Shown: positions 10,911-21,951, numbered from the stretch's first letter. The stretch is 64,000 nt of DNA from Armillaria gallica (GCA_037576215.1 JBANDB010000003.1:2480001-2544000); one strand, 5' to 3'. A program made the numbers and translations. Notes: a model not told the origin generated them from the sequence alone.

Positions 10911-11412
10911 TGTTACGATTTATTCGTTTTCAGGCATCTTATCTAATCTTTGGAAGATAAGATAAGATGCTTACTCACCCACGATCTTTAGACCCGCGAC
11001 TCCCGGAGAGTCTTCATAAATCTTCACATCGTTATCACGTCATAACTCGGTTGACGTGTACTCGACAAAGGGGTATCAACGACCCGTGTGCCCGACATAT
11101 AATGAACGTGTGTTATATACATGCTGAGCACACCTTATTCTCAGCTACCGTGTATTTGGCTTATTCACTTTCTAACACGGTAGTCACCTCTTAGTACCAT
11201 TTACAGACCCTCACTTTAGTATATAAGTAGCTTACTCAAAGCCTGTATTTCCCTAGCTTTGAGCTAAAGTTTATTCATACCGAACACACTCCTTCTCCGC
11301 TAAGAGCTCCTAAAGTGAGTCTTGGGCGTCAATCATCACAAGGGCTAGACGGTGACTGTACGAACGCGATACAGCCGATCTATTCACCTTTGATTGAAGT
11401 TCGGGTCTTACA
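10911..11412 (+). repeat. Gypsy-1 3' LTR
   Basis: It is 502 bp, differs from the left LTR at six positions, and is followed by the GTAAG target duplication at 11413-11417. At all six differences one LTR has CG and the other has TG or CA. Confidence 0.95.
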
Positions 11413-11417
11413 GTAAG
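11413..11417 (+). repeat. 5-bp target site duplication, right copy (GTAAG)
   Basis: It matches 2476-2480 exactly and begins the remaining intron sequence (11413-11460, ending in CAG) of the interrupted gene. Confidence 0.9.
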
Positions 11418-11779
11418 CCCATGTCTTTCAGCCAGTACCTTTGCTGAATACCTCTCTCAGATCCCGTCACTGATTTTGCCTTCAACCTGGCGGACTGCTG
11501 CACTGGTGGGATCACCCACCCCAGGGAGGTAGCCTGGGACCAGATTCTCGCCCTCACCCATCAGCTGGTGGCAGCTCACCGCATGCTCGAGTACGAGCTG
11601 AGGAGATCTGGTCCCTTCTCCCCTGAGGAAGTGGAGTATTTGCTGCAGACACGCTATCCTGACAGCATGCTTCCACCTGACGAGGAGCAGCTTGAGGGAA
11701 GCGGGCAGGGAAACGGAGGTGCCTGAGAGTGCCCCTCAGGCAGCCGGACTTCTTGGGTGGGCAGATTGATGATCTTGCC

Positions 11780-11980
11780 ATGTCGGATTCACAGTGGGCG
11801 CTCCTGGCCATCCTCCTTCAGTGGCATGGAGGGAATCCTAGCTGGGTGGATGAACTTGGTGGGCATAGCGCTCTTGGGACTTTGAGAATATTTGATACAG
11901 ATAATGGTGTAGCATTGAAGGAAGAAGAGGTCGATTTTTTGATAGATAGGCAGTACCTCCATAAAATAGAGGAGCCTTGA
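11780..11980 (+). CDS. Small ORF, unrecognised
   Basis: A 66-residue frame begins MSDSQWALL and ends in an acidic and basic tail. It lies 54 bp downstream of the split gene's stop, in another frame. It may be a 3' fragment of the same repetitive gene family. There is no domain evidence. Confidence 0.2.
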   Translation: MSDSQWALLAILLQWHGGNPSWVDELGGHSALGTLRIFDTDNGVALKEEEVDFLIDRQYLHKIEEP

Positions 11981-12401
11981 ATATTTGTACATACAAAATG
12001 AAGAGTTGCGTGTTTGCTTGATGTTGCCTTTGTAAGACCTAAAGTTAGCTGAGGGGTTAGAATTGAAGTGATGATGAAGTAGAGAGAGGATCAGAATAAG
12101 AAAATCGGTAGCAAACACTCTCCCCAGCGAAATTTTCTGACTCCCGGCAGAAACGTAGAACAGTGAAGAAATGGTATTGCCTCAGTAAGTCATCACAGGT
12201 GGTACATGTTGAATACATGTCGTGGTTTGTAGAGAGATCAAAGAAAATGTAAGGTAAAGAAAATGGCTCGGCAAGCGGAATTTTATCTGCCCACTCACAG
12301 GCATAGGTATCATGAATGTGCATTGAAAATAACTGATAAAAATTTAAAGAAATTTTGGAGTGTAGGTAAAATAGTGTCCATTGAGTAACAAGGAAATGTA
12401 C

Positions 12402-14336
12402 TTAGCCATCTTCTACACCTTTGTCATAAGAGTCAGTCGTCTTCTCCAAGGCTTCAACTTGTGCAAGCGGCTGGTCTATGAAATCCACTAAATCTGGTAT
12501 AGGAATCGAGTCTTGAGGGTAGTAAGGAATGCAGCGGAAAGTGGCTATCGGATCTGCCAGCATCATGCCATCTAGATTGCATAGGATGAGGGCTCCACCT
12601 CTGTTCTTTGAGATGTACACCAGTGGGCCTAGATATCTTGGCTTGAATTTGCAGCTGAGCTCATATTCCACCCTTGTATTCCATATGAGGACCAATGCGC
12701 CAGGCTGGAAATCCCAGTCAATAATCCTGTTTGCATGTTCCTTTTCCCATCGTTGAATGGTTTTGACTCTTGAGTCGTATACTTTTGTGTGGATCCACTC
12801 CAGGTCGGCGGGTCGCTTTTGCAATGTAACTGCTTGTCTTGCTATGAGATCTGATGTGGAGATTGCTGTCATTGGTGGTTCAACCAGGTAAGAAGCTTCT
12901 GCTATATCCAATGGTAGGATTGGCTCTATGCCTGTTGCAACCTCATAAGGGCTCTTCCTGATTGTCCACAGCGGAGTGACCTGTTCTGCCCAGATAACAG
13001 CATGCGCTACTTGACTCCACTTGTTTTCTACCCCTCCGCAAGCTTTGAACAGAGATTCTCTAAACCCATGGTGTCTCTGTTCAATAACCCCTTGTGCTTG
13101 TGAGTTATAGGTGGATATGGTGATATGATGGATGTTGTATTGAGCGGCCAGTATTTCCAGAGCAGCTAGGAAGGTGGGTCCATTATCTGTTACGATTTCT
13201 TGGAGGCTACCCTAATGGCAGATGATATGCTTGAATATGAAGTGCACGATTCCCTCTGCGTTCTCATGCCTCAGCATTTTGAACTCCGGGTATGTGCTCA
13301 TAGAGCAGTGGGTGTGTACAATGTACTTGAATCTGTTGGATTTTGGAAGATGGAAAGTGTCGATATAGACTTTGGAAAATAATGGAGCAGGATATGCAAC
13401 AACAGGTGGAATATGCCACTTGTCTGTCTGGTGGATTTGACACATATGGCATGTCTTCATGAACCATTTGACATCATCAAGCAGCTGAGGCCACCAGTAC
13501 CTTTTCAGGAGGTGGGTTCTAACCGAGTAGATGCCTTTGTGTCCAAGCTCGTCGTGTGCAATCTGTAGCAGCCTGTATTGTCTATCCACTGGCACAACCA
13601 GCTTGTGTTCTCCCCCACTATCGCATTTTCAGAGGTTGTTATCTAAGAGAAAGAAACCTGAAGCATAGTTAATAAAAGTTCTTTTCTGGTCCTCAGTCAT
13701 TGAGGCAGGAATATGGAAATCTGAAAGGTAGTCTTGAACTAGCAGCACCCTCGCATTGTTAGATTTAGCTTTAGCACTCCAGGGCATCTCCACATCTGCA
13801 TCTGTTGGGATCGGATCTGCTGCTTGCAGGTGGATCTGGCAATTTGCCAAAATCTGCATTGGAGAGAGAATTTTGTGTCTGGATGCTCGCTCTTCTATGA
13901 GTGGGTTGATGATGTGCACGAAACCATACATCTTGTCGACCCAGTCAGGATCATCTCCTTGAGGGGGTTCATTGCCTGGCTGCAGACGCCTTCTTGACAA
14001 CCTGTCTATGCCGTGTTTGACTCCTGGAATGTGGACCAGCTTGAAATCAAACAGAAGAATCCCTGCTACCCATTGGTTGATTACTGCACTCGGGTTCATG
14101 TCTGGGTTGTTGATCATTCCTTTGATGGCTGTAGTGTCTACTTCCACTACAAAGTTCTTGACTCCAATGATCCAGATAGCAGCCTCTTTTAATGCTTTAT
14201 ATAGGCCATAGAGTTTGAGCTTTGGCTGGCTATACTTTGATTTGACAGAGTTTAGTGGAATAGAACCAAAGCGGGAAGGGTATCTTCGTTTCAGATTAGC
14301 AGGGTCCTCTTGAAAAATGGCATATCCAACAGCTTG
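12402..14336 (-). pseudogene. pol: Gypsy-2 RNase H and integrase
   Basis: One minus-strand frame carries the rest of RNase H (14336 downward), an HHCC integrase finger (about 13570-13430: H-H spacing, then CHMCQ), a core with TDNG (about 13185) and an IEQRH glutamate (about 13085), and a C-terminal region with a WDFQPGALVLIWN-type barrel. Two stops break it: TGA at 13628-13626 and TAG at 13211-13209. Upstream it continues into 15729-15104 once the MITE at 14345-15095 and one copy of its target duplication are removed. Confidence 0.75.
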
Positions 14337-14344
14337 CAAGCTTG
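14337..14344. repeat. 8-bp target duplication of hAT-like MITE, left (CAAGCTTG)
   Basis: It is matched at 15096-15103 by CGAGCTTG. The single mismatch is CG to CA. An 8-bp duplication is the hallmark of hAT transposition. Confidence 0.75.
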
Positions 14345-15095
14345 TAGGGCTGTGCACCGTACTGTAAACGGTATATGGCCGTAATGACATGGTCCCAGAC
14401 GGTCACGGAACTATCCGTATACTGTGCCATATGGTCAGTTTTGAAGCCTTGTCGGTATCGGTACGGGTACCTTACAGTCATTGACGACCGTGCACCAGAG
14501 CATAAAATGAATTTACTCATATAGCAAGTCCCCTGTTATTTGACGCGTGAATCTGGTAAAATTCAGAACATTAGGGTACAGAGAGAACATGTAGTATGGC
14601 CTGAGGGATGCAGAAGATAATCAAAACCTGTGAAGGCAAGTCAGATGCCTTTAAGACCACAAAAGAACCGTGAATTGCACCTATAAGTACAATGAACGGC
14701 ACCTTGTTGAGCTATGCCAAGGGTGCACAAGAATTAAAGGAAAGTCACATGTGCCTTCAACCCTGAACGCGAATGAAATATCAATGAGACAGCTGTGAAT
14801 AGGCACTGTACAGAAGTAAAATGTATGAGGGTGATGTGCTAAAGCCATGGCATAGCAAAAATGGCTAATTTGCATGATACATTTGCTCTAAGAGAAGCTC
14901 TAAATAAAATCAACAGTCAGATAAAATATAAGCCGTATGACGACGTTGTACGGCCATCTGTCAGAGCTCTTGATGGCGACGGAACAACCGTATACCGTGC
15001 CGTACAAATGGTCATTAGGGTGCGTTCGACTTCGGTCTGTCTTCTGTATAACAGTTACCGAAAACCGTACAATATGGTGATGGGGTGCAGCCCTA
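14345..15095. mobile_element. hAT-like MITE, 751 bp
   Basis: The termini are TAGGGCTG and CAGCCCTA, an 8-bp perfect terminal inverted repeat followed by weaker pairing, flanked by an 8-bp target duplication. The subterminal zones carry many scattered CCGTA/ACGGT motifs, as hAT ends often do for transposase binding. No transposase is encoded, so it is non-autonomous. It interrupts Gypsy-2 RNase H, and removing it with one duplication restores the frame exactly (VDTS-LQAVGY). It keeps far more CpGs than the DNA around it, which suggests a later arrival. Confidence 0.8.
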
Positions 15096-15103
15096 CGAGC
15101 TTG

Positions 15104-15729
15104 TGTCAACCGCCAGGATGATGGGTGTGTCTGACTTATAGTCGATCAGGCAGAGAGCGGGTGAGTTGATGATTTCTTGCTTCAGTGCTTCTTGAGCGGC
15201 TTCTTGATCCGGTCCCCAGAAAAACTCAACACCTTTGTGGGTGAGATTTACTAGAGGCCTCACCAGCAGGCTGTAGTTGCAGACATATATCCATAGGATT
15301 CCAGCAGTCCCTAAGAATGAGCAGACGTCTGTAAGGTCTAGACATGGTCCCCAATTCTTGATCTTGTCGACTTTTCCATCTTCGGGTATTCTGCCTTCAT
15401 ATGTGCACTTGTGTCCAACGATAATTGTTTCTGGCACACAGAGGTATGCCTTCTTCCCTGACCAAGTACAACCAGCATACTTCATCTGCTGCACTACCCG
15501 ATTGAGATTCTGGAAATGTTCCCATATGAAGTGGCAAATTCCCGCATTTTCAGGTATTGTTTCATATCCGCCATCTGCTGTCTCATAGTGGGTGATGGGT
15601 CCCTTCACACCTGCATCATCGACAAACAGAATAGTTACATCCGGTATTTTGTCTTGGAGCGTGTAGGTTATGTCGCCTTGTAGGACTTGCATTGAGTTAG
15701 TCCATCCCATCGGTAGCATGCTGAGGCGG
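15104..15729 (-). pseudogene. pol: Gypsy-2 RT palm/thumb and start of RNase H
   Basis: The minus strand encodes a typical RT block, LPMGWTNS, then FVDD (catalytic YxDD equivalent), then the thumb and connection into VDTS at the start of RNase H. Its upstream end is cut at 15729 by the repeat 15730-17122. The missing preceding residues lie at 17123-17217. Confidence 0.8.
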
Positions 15730-17122
15730 TGATAAACCTATAGACTCCTGCGGGCAGAAAACACAAGACCTGTAATGGCGAGTGTAGTCAAGCACAGAAT
15801 CTGAAGGCAGGTTCTAGCGAGTCTAGTCTTGCACCTCCATGCGATGACTGTAGCTTCCTGGTGGTGTAGCAAAGGATCGCTATGCTTTGTTATGATTCTC
15901 TGAAGGCTGTTCAGAGGCTCAAAGTATGTACACAAACTTTCCTAGAAGGGAATGGATGTGTAAACGTGGGTGTATGCTGAGCGGGGGCGACCTAGATGCG
16001 GCACAAACTATGTGGTGTCGAAATCCTAGCTGTGGATTCGGTTGGGGAACTCTATGTGAGTTAATGAAGCTGGTGCTCTAGATGTGAGCGAGGTTTTGTC
16101 CAAGATAAAGTATGTGCAAGCAAGATATAGTTCTAAATGATCCTAATATCAAGCAAGTCAGTACTAATCTTGAGTCGAGTTGAAAGGGCAAGGGTAGCGA
16201 ACTTTCTCTTCTATGAGAAAGGTAGCTAAAGCCTCAAGGTGTCTAACTCTATAAGAGTTAAGTGGTGTTGTTTCCTAAGTTTGGAAACGGTAGTACTGGG
16301 TTGTTAGTGGCTAAAGGGCTTCAATCCTAGCTGCAGATTGCTCTTTAAAGCACACAGGTATGCAAGCGAACTTAAAATGTCGAGGATGCTTCGCAAGGGT
16401 AACCAGTAAAGGTTTCCTAGTGAAGTTTTTGGAGAAGAGGTAAGCACGCGAAGTTATAGCTAACTGTATTAGCGAAGGGAAAGTTCGCTAAGTGTTATTT
16501 CTCTAATGAACAGTAGAGAAGCAATAACTTCGGGTGTGTGTATTGGATCTTAGGAGATGTGTAAGGTAGTGTACTTGTGGGCAAGTAACTCCCTTGGGGT
16601 CTGTCTCCTTCTTTTTTTTTCTCGTACTTTTAGTTAGCTACTTTTATACTGCTTTGAGAATTACTTGTATGTAAGCTACATTTGTCCTTGCCCTGTTAAT
16701 TCGCAACACAAGCGAACTATTTACTGCACAATAGAGTATTTTTGTCCTTTCCTTACTAATGCTGAGTTGAGATCTGTCAGCAGCTGTGCAACTTTAAGAA
16801 CCATGCAACTGTGCATGGCTGTGCATAACTGTGCATGTAGCTTCAGTTACTGTGCAATGCTGCTGCAACACAAACTTTCTGTGCATTTACTAAGCCATGA
16901 ACTGCACAAAGTAAACAGCCTTGGTAAGGCTTTAACTGCTGCTGACTGTAGCAAATTATTATAGTTCGCTAACTTGTCATTAGAGTTGCGTAATAGGATT
17001 CAGGATCAAAGTGCCTGACAATCATGGCTGTGCTTTGATATGGTGGTTTGGAAGGGGTGGAATATCACTAGATCATTATAGATCCGTGAATTTATGAGCG
17101 TACAGAGCCTGGAGGCTCATCA
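15730..17122. mobile_element. TG...CA repeat, divergent member (solo LTR-like), 1,393 bp
   Basis: It starts TGATAAACCT and ends AGGCTCATCA, flanked by 4-bp duplications GCGG (15726-15729) and GTGG (17123-17126). The last 40 bp match the ends of the repeats at 17218-18889 and 20240-21951, but the interior differs and contains several AGCGAACT or AGTTCGCT motifs. There is no coding frame of note. Excision joins RT sequence in frame (GTF-RLSMLPMG). Confidence 0.7.
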
Positions 17123-17217
17123 GTGGAAGGTGCCTAGAGGTGTTTGGAAGGTCATGAGGTCTCTACTCTTCACTGAGAGTAACCTTTGGTCAAAGGCTAC
17201 AAAGAGGTTGAATACAC
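17123..17217 (-). pseudogene. pol: Stranded 95-bp fragment of Gypsy-2 RT
   Basis: Between two transposon insertions, the minus strand encodes about 31 residues including LFVAFDQRLL and SRDLMTFQTPLGTF. This is the conserved RT segment between the motif ending in CTCYG (at 18894) and LPMGWTNS (at 15715). It joins both sides in frame when each insertion and one 4-bp duplication are removed. It is too short to be seen by ORF length alone. Confidence 0.85.
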
Positions 17218-18889
17218 TGATGGGCCTAGACTTCCATGGCAATGGCAACACCAACTCAGAATGAGCTTGGTTAATTAATGTAGTGGCATGGCAATCAAGG
17301 CAATCATGTGTGTGAGTGTTTCAGGGCACCTCTGTGCAGTAGAACAATTCCTCTATACACAAGAATACACTACAACTTTAAGTCTGTGAAGTAGTACTGC
17401 TTGGTAGTCAAGTACTAGATGCTAAGGCTATAAGCCAGTAGGGTTCTCTCAAAGTGAGAGGGAACGGAAGTGGGTATGATGTGAATACCATGAATCCATG
17501 TGTGAAAACGTGCGGCAAGACTAGAAAACGTCGCTGGACGGTAATCTGAGTGGGGAGAACGATAGAGGGTAGACTAAACAGTCGGCAATAATCTATGGGT
17601 CAGTGAGGCAATGAGAAAACGTGTGGGGACTGCGAGTGGCGAAATAAATGTGGAACGAGGTGCTGAGGGTGGACTGGCGAGAGAAAACATGGAACTACAA
17701 AAACTAGCAGCGATACTGGTCCTATACGATGCAATGGTGCTGAGTCGATGTCGAAACTGGTCTGGTACTGAAACGATCCTATCCTATGTCAAACTAACCT
17801 TCAAGTCCACTTGAGGGACTGATGCTATATGAAAACTGGCTGAAACTGATCCTAAGTCTGCTTGGAGACTACCCAAGTGGGCGACGATAATGATGGCAAA
17901 AGGGAAACTGTAAAAACTCCAATGGTGTGAAAGTGAAATGATGATGGCCTATAAAAGATAATGGGGATGAGGTATGGTGTGGTGATCACATATTGGCACA
18001 GTATGAGTGTGCACCAATAGTGTTAAGAGTGAAGAGTGCATAGCAAAGGACTCTTCACAGTTAAAAACCGTGGAATAACTCTGGTGAGCTCAAGAGTCGA
18101 CATGCAATTGAGAATATGCTGGGATAAACGGTATATTGCTGTAGAATGGTGAATGGATGTGGTTTACTGGCAATAGACTAGTGCATGACAATAATTGATG
18201 TAGTCTGGGTCAACTAGAGATGAACTGCCCTTGAACTACATTTTCTAACTAGTTTTTATACTACACGTACAAATTTATAAATAGAGTAAATGCACAAGAC
18301 TTAGTAAAGCTGTAAGGCCTTTGTTTTGTAAAAATCGGAGGAAACATATGGTACTTTGTCTTCTAAAGTAACAGCAACTCGTCGACGTTGCTGCATATGG
18401 ATGCGAACCGTATGGGGTCATTGAGCAATGCACGGATCGTTAGGTGCTGTTTAGCTGCGGATTACTTGAGCGATAGTTGTTGGGCTGAGGAGTATGTGTG
18501 GGGCAACGTTTTCTTGAGGCCTTGGCGAAGTAACAGCCTTAGTAAACATGGTCTGTAGTTGCCGTAGCTGGGAGGGTACTCGTGCCAATCACATCATTTT
18601 CATTAAGTGATCAATGAGCATGTCAACTGGGTGCTTCTGAGTGATGAGTCAATTCCGTATTGGGATGATCGTCGATTGAAGATGCCTTGCCGTGATGAAG
18701 TATGGCAATTATGATGCATGGCAAGATGGGATGGATAACAAAGCATGTAAGGAGTGGTTGCCATAGGATGAAAGTGGTATCAATGTGCATGCAATCATTG
18801 GTTTGCTGAAAGGCCGTTGAAGGGACAGTAGCGTTAATTAGCAGTTAAAATCTGCGAATTCTGAGTGTACAGAGCCTGGAGGTTCATCA
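17218..18889. mobile_element. TG...CA repeat copy A (solo LTR-like), 1,672 bp
   Basis: It starts TGATGGGCCT and ends AGGTTCATCA, flanked by exact 4-bp duplications ACAC (17214-17217 and 18890-18893). It is similar along most of its length to 31363-32712 (same strand) and to the reverse complement of 20240-21951. A TATAAATAG box at 18276-18284 is kept in all three, as expected of an LTR promoter. TG...CA ends, one promoter, no coding sequence and a short duplication favour a solo LTR. A TIR-type non-autonomous DNA element is the alternative. Confidence 0.7.
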
Positions 18890-18893
18890 ACAC

Positions 18894-19968
18894 CATAACA
18901 AGTGCACATGCCAAAGGTCTCCGCTAGCTGTTTTATGAGTGGAGGCACCCCTGAGTTGCAGATGGTAACAGCATTGAGCGGCTGTAAGTCGTGTACGATC
19001 CAAAGCGAATGTCCATCTTTCTTGAAGACTGTGAACCATTTGGAACAATAAGAAGAACTAGAAGGCTCATATATTCCAGAAGCTATCTTGTCTTTGACAA
19101 TTTCTATGACTTCATGGTATAGGCCTGGAGGAATAGGAATATTTTTGTGTACCCAAGGAATATGTTCTATGACAGGGATGGTGACCGGGGGAAAGAAATC
19201 TTCTCTGAATTTCCCCTTCTGTGACTCATCCCAAGCGAATCCACTCTCTTGCAGCATTATGAAGTGATGCATGAGCTTCCACTCGTCTGGCCATAGGAAA
19301 TCCCCAGGGTGATTTTCTTCTATAATGTTGTGGTTTTCTTGAGTATAGCATCTGGTCGGATGGAAATCCGGCAGATGAGTTGAAAGAATAAGTATATCTG
19401 CTAGCAGGTTGCCAGTAATTTCTTGGATAATTTGAAACTCTTCAAGTAGCGTTGTGGGTACAGGTTTGACATGCTGGTCGACCTTTTTGTACTTCTTTTT
19501 CTTGGGCTTGGGGTGTGTGACCTCAAAAATGCCAGTTGGTTGGAAGTAAGCAGGTCCGCTGTGTATGCTGTCCACTTTGAACAGATCCATGAATAAGAGT
19601 TCATGAGGCTGGTCGACATACTGTAGGATGGAGAAAGAGGGAAGAGAGGTAGGAATTGATGAATCATTAGATCCACTTGTGGGTTGAGAGAAATCTGCAG
19701 GGGCAGATGCGAAAGAAGAGAGAGTGCATAGAGGAGTGTCATATTGGTTGTTTGCTATTTCCCTAGCATTTCTAATGTAAGGCTGGGATAGATCCAGGCC
19801 ATCTGTATGCTTGACCTGGTTTTCTGTTATAGCATTGAAGGAAATGGTGTATCCAGGTATAGATGTTACATCTATATGAGCGGTTGAGCCATCCGCTGCA
19901 GGTGTGAGCAAGTGTGTCCATAAAGAGAAATCTGATGGTAGTTTTTTGACTGATATTGAGAGTCCCAA
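18894..19968 (-). pseudogene. pol: Gypsy-2 linker and N-terminal reverse transcriptase
   Basis: The minus strand encodes a linker with a Lys-rich patch, then the RT fingers: IPPGLYHEV, FTVFKKDG, the substrate-binding VHDLQPLNAVT block, and CTCYG just before the insertion at 18889. The next residues are at 17217. Between here and the protease at about 20.2 kb there is a TAA and a frame change, so the polyprotein is broken. Confidence 0.75.
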
Positions 19969-19969
19969 T

Positions 19970-20239
19970 TCACCTTGAGTGGAAAATAGGTCCTTGCTTA
20001 AGGAAAATTTGCATGTGGGTCATAAGGCAGACACGGCTCATGAATATGCGGGTCTGAGCTGGTGTGTCCATGTGGCCAAGAGAAGAGTGGCTTGCCTCTT
20101 TCATGAGTAGGAATGACTGTTTCCATCCCAGTGTTAGGATTGCGAATGGTGAGGATTTGTTCTCCATTAGCTCGGTTGTCTATCTTGGTTTCGCAGAGCA
20201 TAGAGAACAGTTGTCCTAGTAAGACATCGTACGCAGCAT
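19970..20239 (-). pseudogene. pro: Gypsy-2 end of protease and linker
   Basis: The minus strand begins at the insertion site with AAYDVLLGQLFS, matching the conserved retropepsin C-terminal LLG(R)PF motif, then a basic linker with THERGKP. A TAA follows at about 20018. The preceding protease part is at 21952 and above, on the far side of the repeat 20240-21951. Confidence 0.65.
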
Positions 20240-21951
20240 TGATGAGCCTCCAGGCTCTGTATGCTCAGAATTCACAGATTTACCCATTCATTACCCAATA
20301 TCTTTGAAACAATGCCATTACAACCCTCACACACTCCATAACACTGCCAACTCTCAATAATACCACGGATTTTCGCAGTATAAGCCACAAACATTCAGAT
20401 CCAGTCCTAAAACCGTGACATCCACTCCTCACACACTCCATTATCCTTCCCAGCTTGCCTCGCATCACAATTACCATATCTCATCATGGCAAGGCACCTT
20501 TGATCGACAATCATCCTAAAACGGGGTTGCTACATCACTCAGAAGCATCTGGTTGATGTGCCCATCAATCATTTAATGAAATGACATGATTGACGTGAGT
20601 ACCCTCCTAGCTACAATAATTACAGCTACAGCAACTACAGACCGCGTTTACTAAGGCTGTTACAGTGCCAAGACTTCAAATTATTGTTGCCCCATGCATA
20701 CACCTCAGTACAGCAACTACAGCTCAATAATCTGCAGCTACACAGCACCTCATGATCTGCTCATCGCTCAATAAAAACCACACAGTTTGCATCCATACAC
20801 AGCAACATCGAGGACTTGCTGTTACTTTAGAACCACAGATACCATATGTTTACTACAGCTATTACAAAAGCCAAGGACTTACAGCCTTACTAAGGCTTCA
20901 ATGAATATTCTATTTATAAAATCATACTTGTAGTATAAAAACTAGGTAGATACCGGATTTTAAGAGGGAGTTCTTACCCAGTTGACGAGGCTACGGCATT
21001 ACCAGTCAGCTACGGTTACTCCAAGTTATTCCCCACCACTTGCTTTACTCTTTAAACATTGTTGGTTGCACCAATACACGAAATCTTGTGTCAATAACTT
21101 GCTTTTGTCTTTTAATGCCACAACATTGCTTCACTTTCACCACATAGGATTGTTTCATCACTTTCACCTTCTACATTGCCATCGTTTTCATCGCCCAGTT
21201 CAGTATTGCCTCTGTGTAGGCCCAGTTCAGCTCCATAGGATCACCCTCATCTTTATCATTGTTTGGAGTTGCCATGCATCTATTGCCACAGCACCCCACT
21301 CAGCACCTCAGTTACTATGATTTCTACCAGTTTCTTGCAGTCTCCATATGTTTATTGCTATTGTTTTGACTCACAATATTAGGTACACCCCAAGCCACAT
21401 TTACTAGGCTATTTTGACGTCTTCTAGTCCATTGCCACGATTTCTAGAGCATCGCAATGATTTCTAGCGTGTTGCTACAATTTCTAGAGCATTGCTACAA
21501 TTTCCAGTCCTTCCACACGATTACTCGTCCTCCCCCACAATTACTAGAGCATCGCAACATTTTCCAGTCCCTCCCCACGATTTCTCAACCGTTGCTATGA
21601 TTTCTAATACATTGCTACGATTTCTAGATCCATTTTCGTGGTTTCTAGACCATTTTTGCAGTTTCTATCATGGTTTCTTGGTATTCAAGTCATACCAGAT
21701 TCTGTCCCATCTTGTTTATCAAGATCCTTCCTGGCTTACAGCCAACATCTATTAGTACTCCTTGACCAAGAGTACTACTTCGCTGACTGAAAAGTCACAG
21801 TGTATCTTGTGTTATTGAGGAATTGACCACATGGAGGTGCACCGAACCACTCGCACACACATTGCCTTGATTGCTGTGTTGCCATGTTAATTGCCTAAGC
21901 TCTCTCTGAGTTTTGGGTGTTGCCGTTGCCACAGAAGTCTAAGGCTCATCA
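20240..21951. mobile_element. TG...CA repeat copy C, inverted, 1,712 bp
   Basis: It starts TGATGAGCCT and ends AAGGCTCATCA, flanked by GCAT (20236-20239) and GCGT (21952-21955), a 4-bp duplication with one CpG-type mismatch. In reverse complement it aligns with copy A (17218-18889), including the TATAAATA box at 20918-20911. It sits in Gypsy-2 protease, and the protease reads through when it is removed. Confidence 0.7.

Larger units (their letters stand above)
2481..11412 (+). mobile_element. Gypsy-1: near-intact Ty3/Gypsy chromovirus
   Basis: This 8,932-bp LTR retrotransposon has 502-bp LTRs at both ends, perfect 5-bp target duplications, a primer-binding site, a G-rich polypurine tract, gag with a zinc knuckle, and pol in the order protease, reverse transcriptase, RNase H, integrase, chromodomain. 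That order defines chromoviruses. The LTRs differ at six of 502 positions (counted by eye), all CpG transitions, so the insertion is young. Two in-frame TGA codons in pol mean that this copy is unlikely to make full-length Pol, although everything else looks complete. It sits inside the gene at 954-11726. Confidence 0.95.
954..11726 (+). pseudogene. Multi-exon Zn2Cys6-like gene, split by a retrotransposon
   Basis: Six exons join in frame: 954-1136, 1192-1372, 1422-1874, 1929-2041, 2097-2475 and 11461-11726. All introns have GT-AG ends of about 50 bp, except the last, which carries an 8.9-kb Gypsy insertion at its donor. The joined product would be about 524 residues. The middle is acidic (Glu/Asp-rich). 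Exon 5 holds a cysteine cluster, CX2C-X5-C-X12-CX2C-X6-C, resembling a fungal Zn2Cys6 centre with slightly different spacing. Three in-frame stops break it: TGA at 1619, TGA at 1973 and TAG at 2241. The two TGAs fit CGA-to-TGA decay. I do not recognise the family, which may be a repeat-associated gene. The exon model is inference, but frame agreement across all five junctions is strong. Confidence 0.6.
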
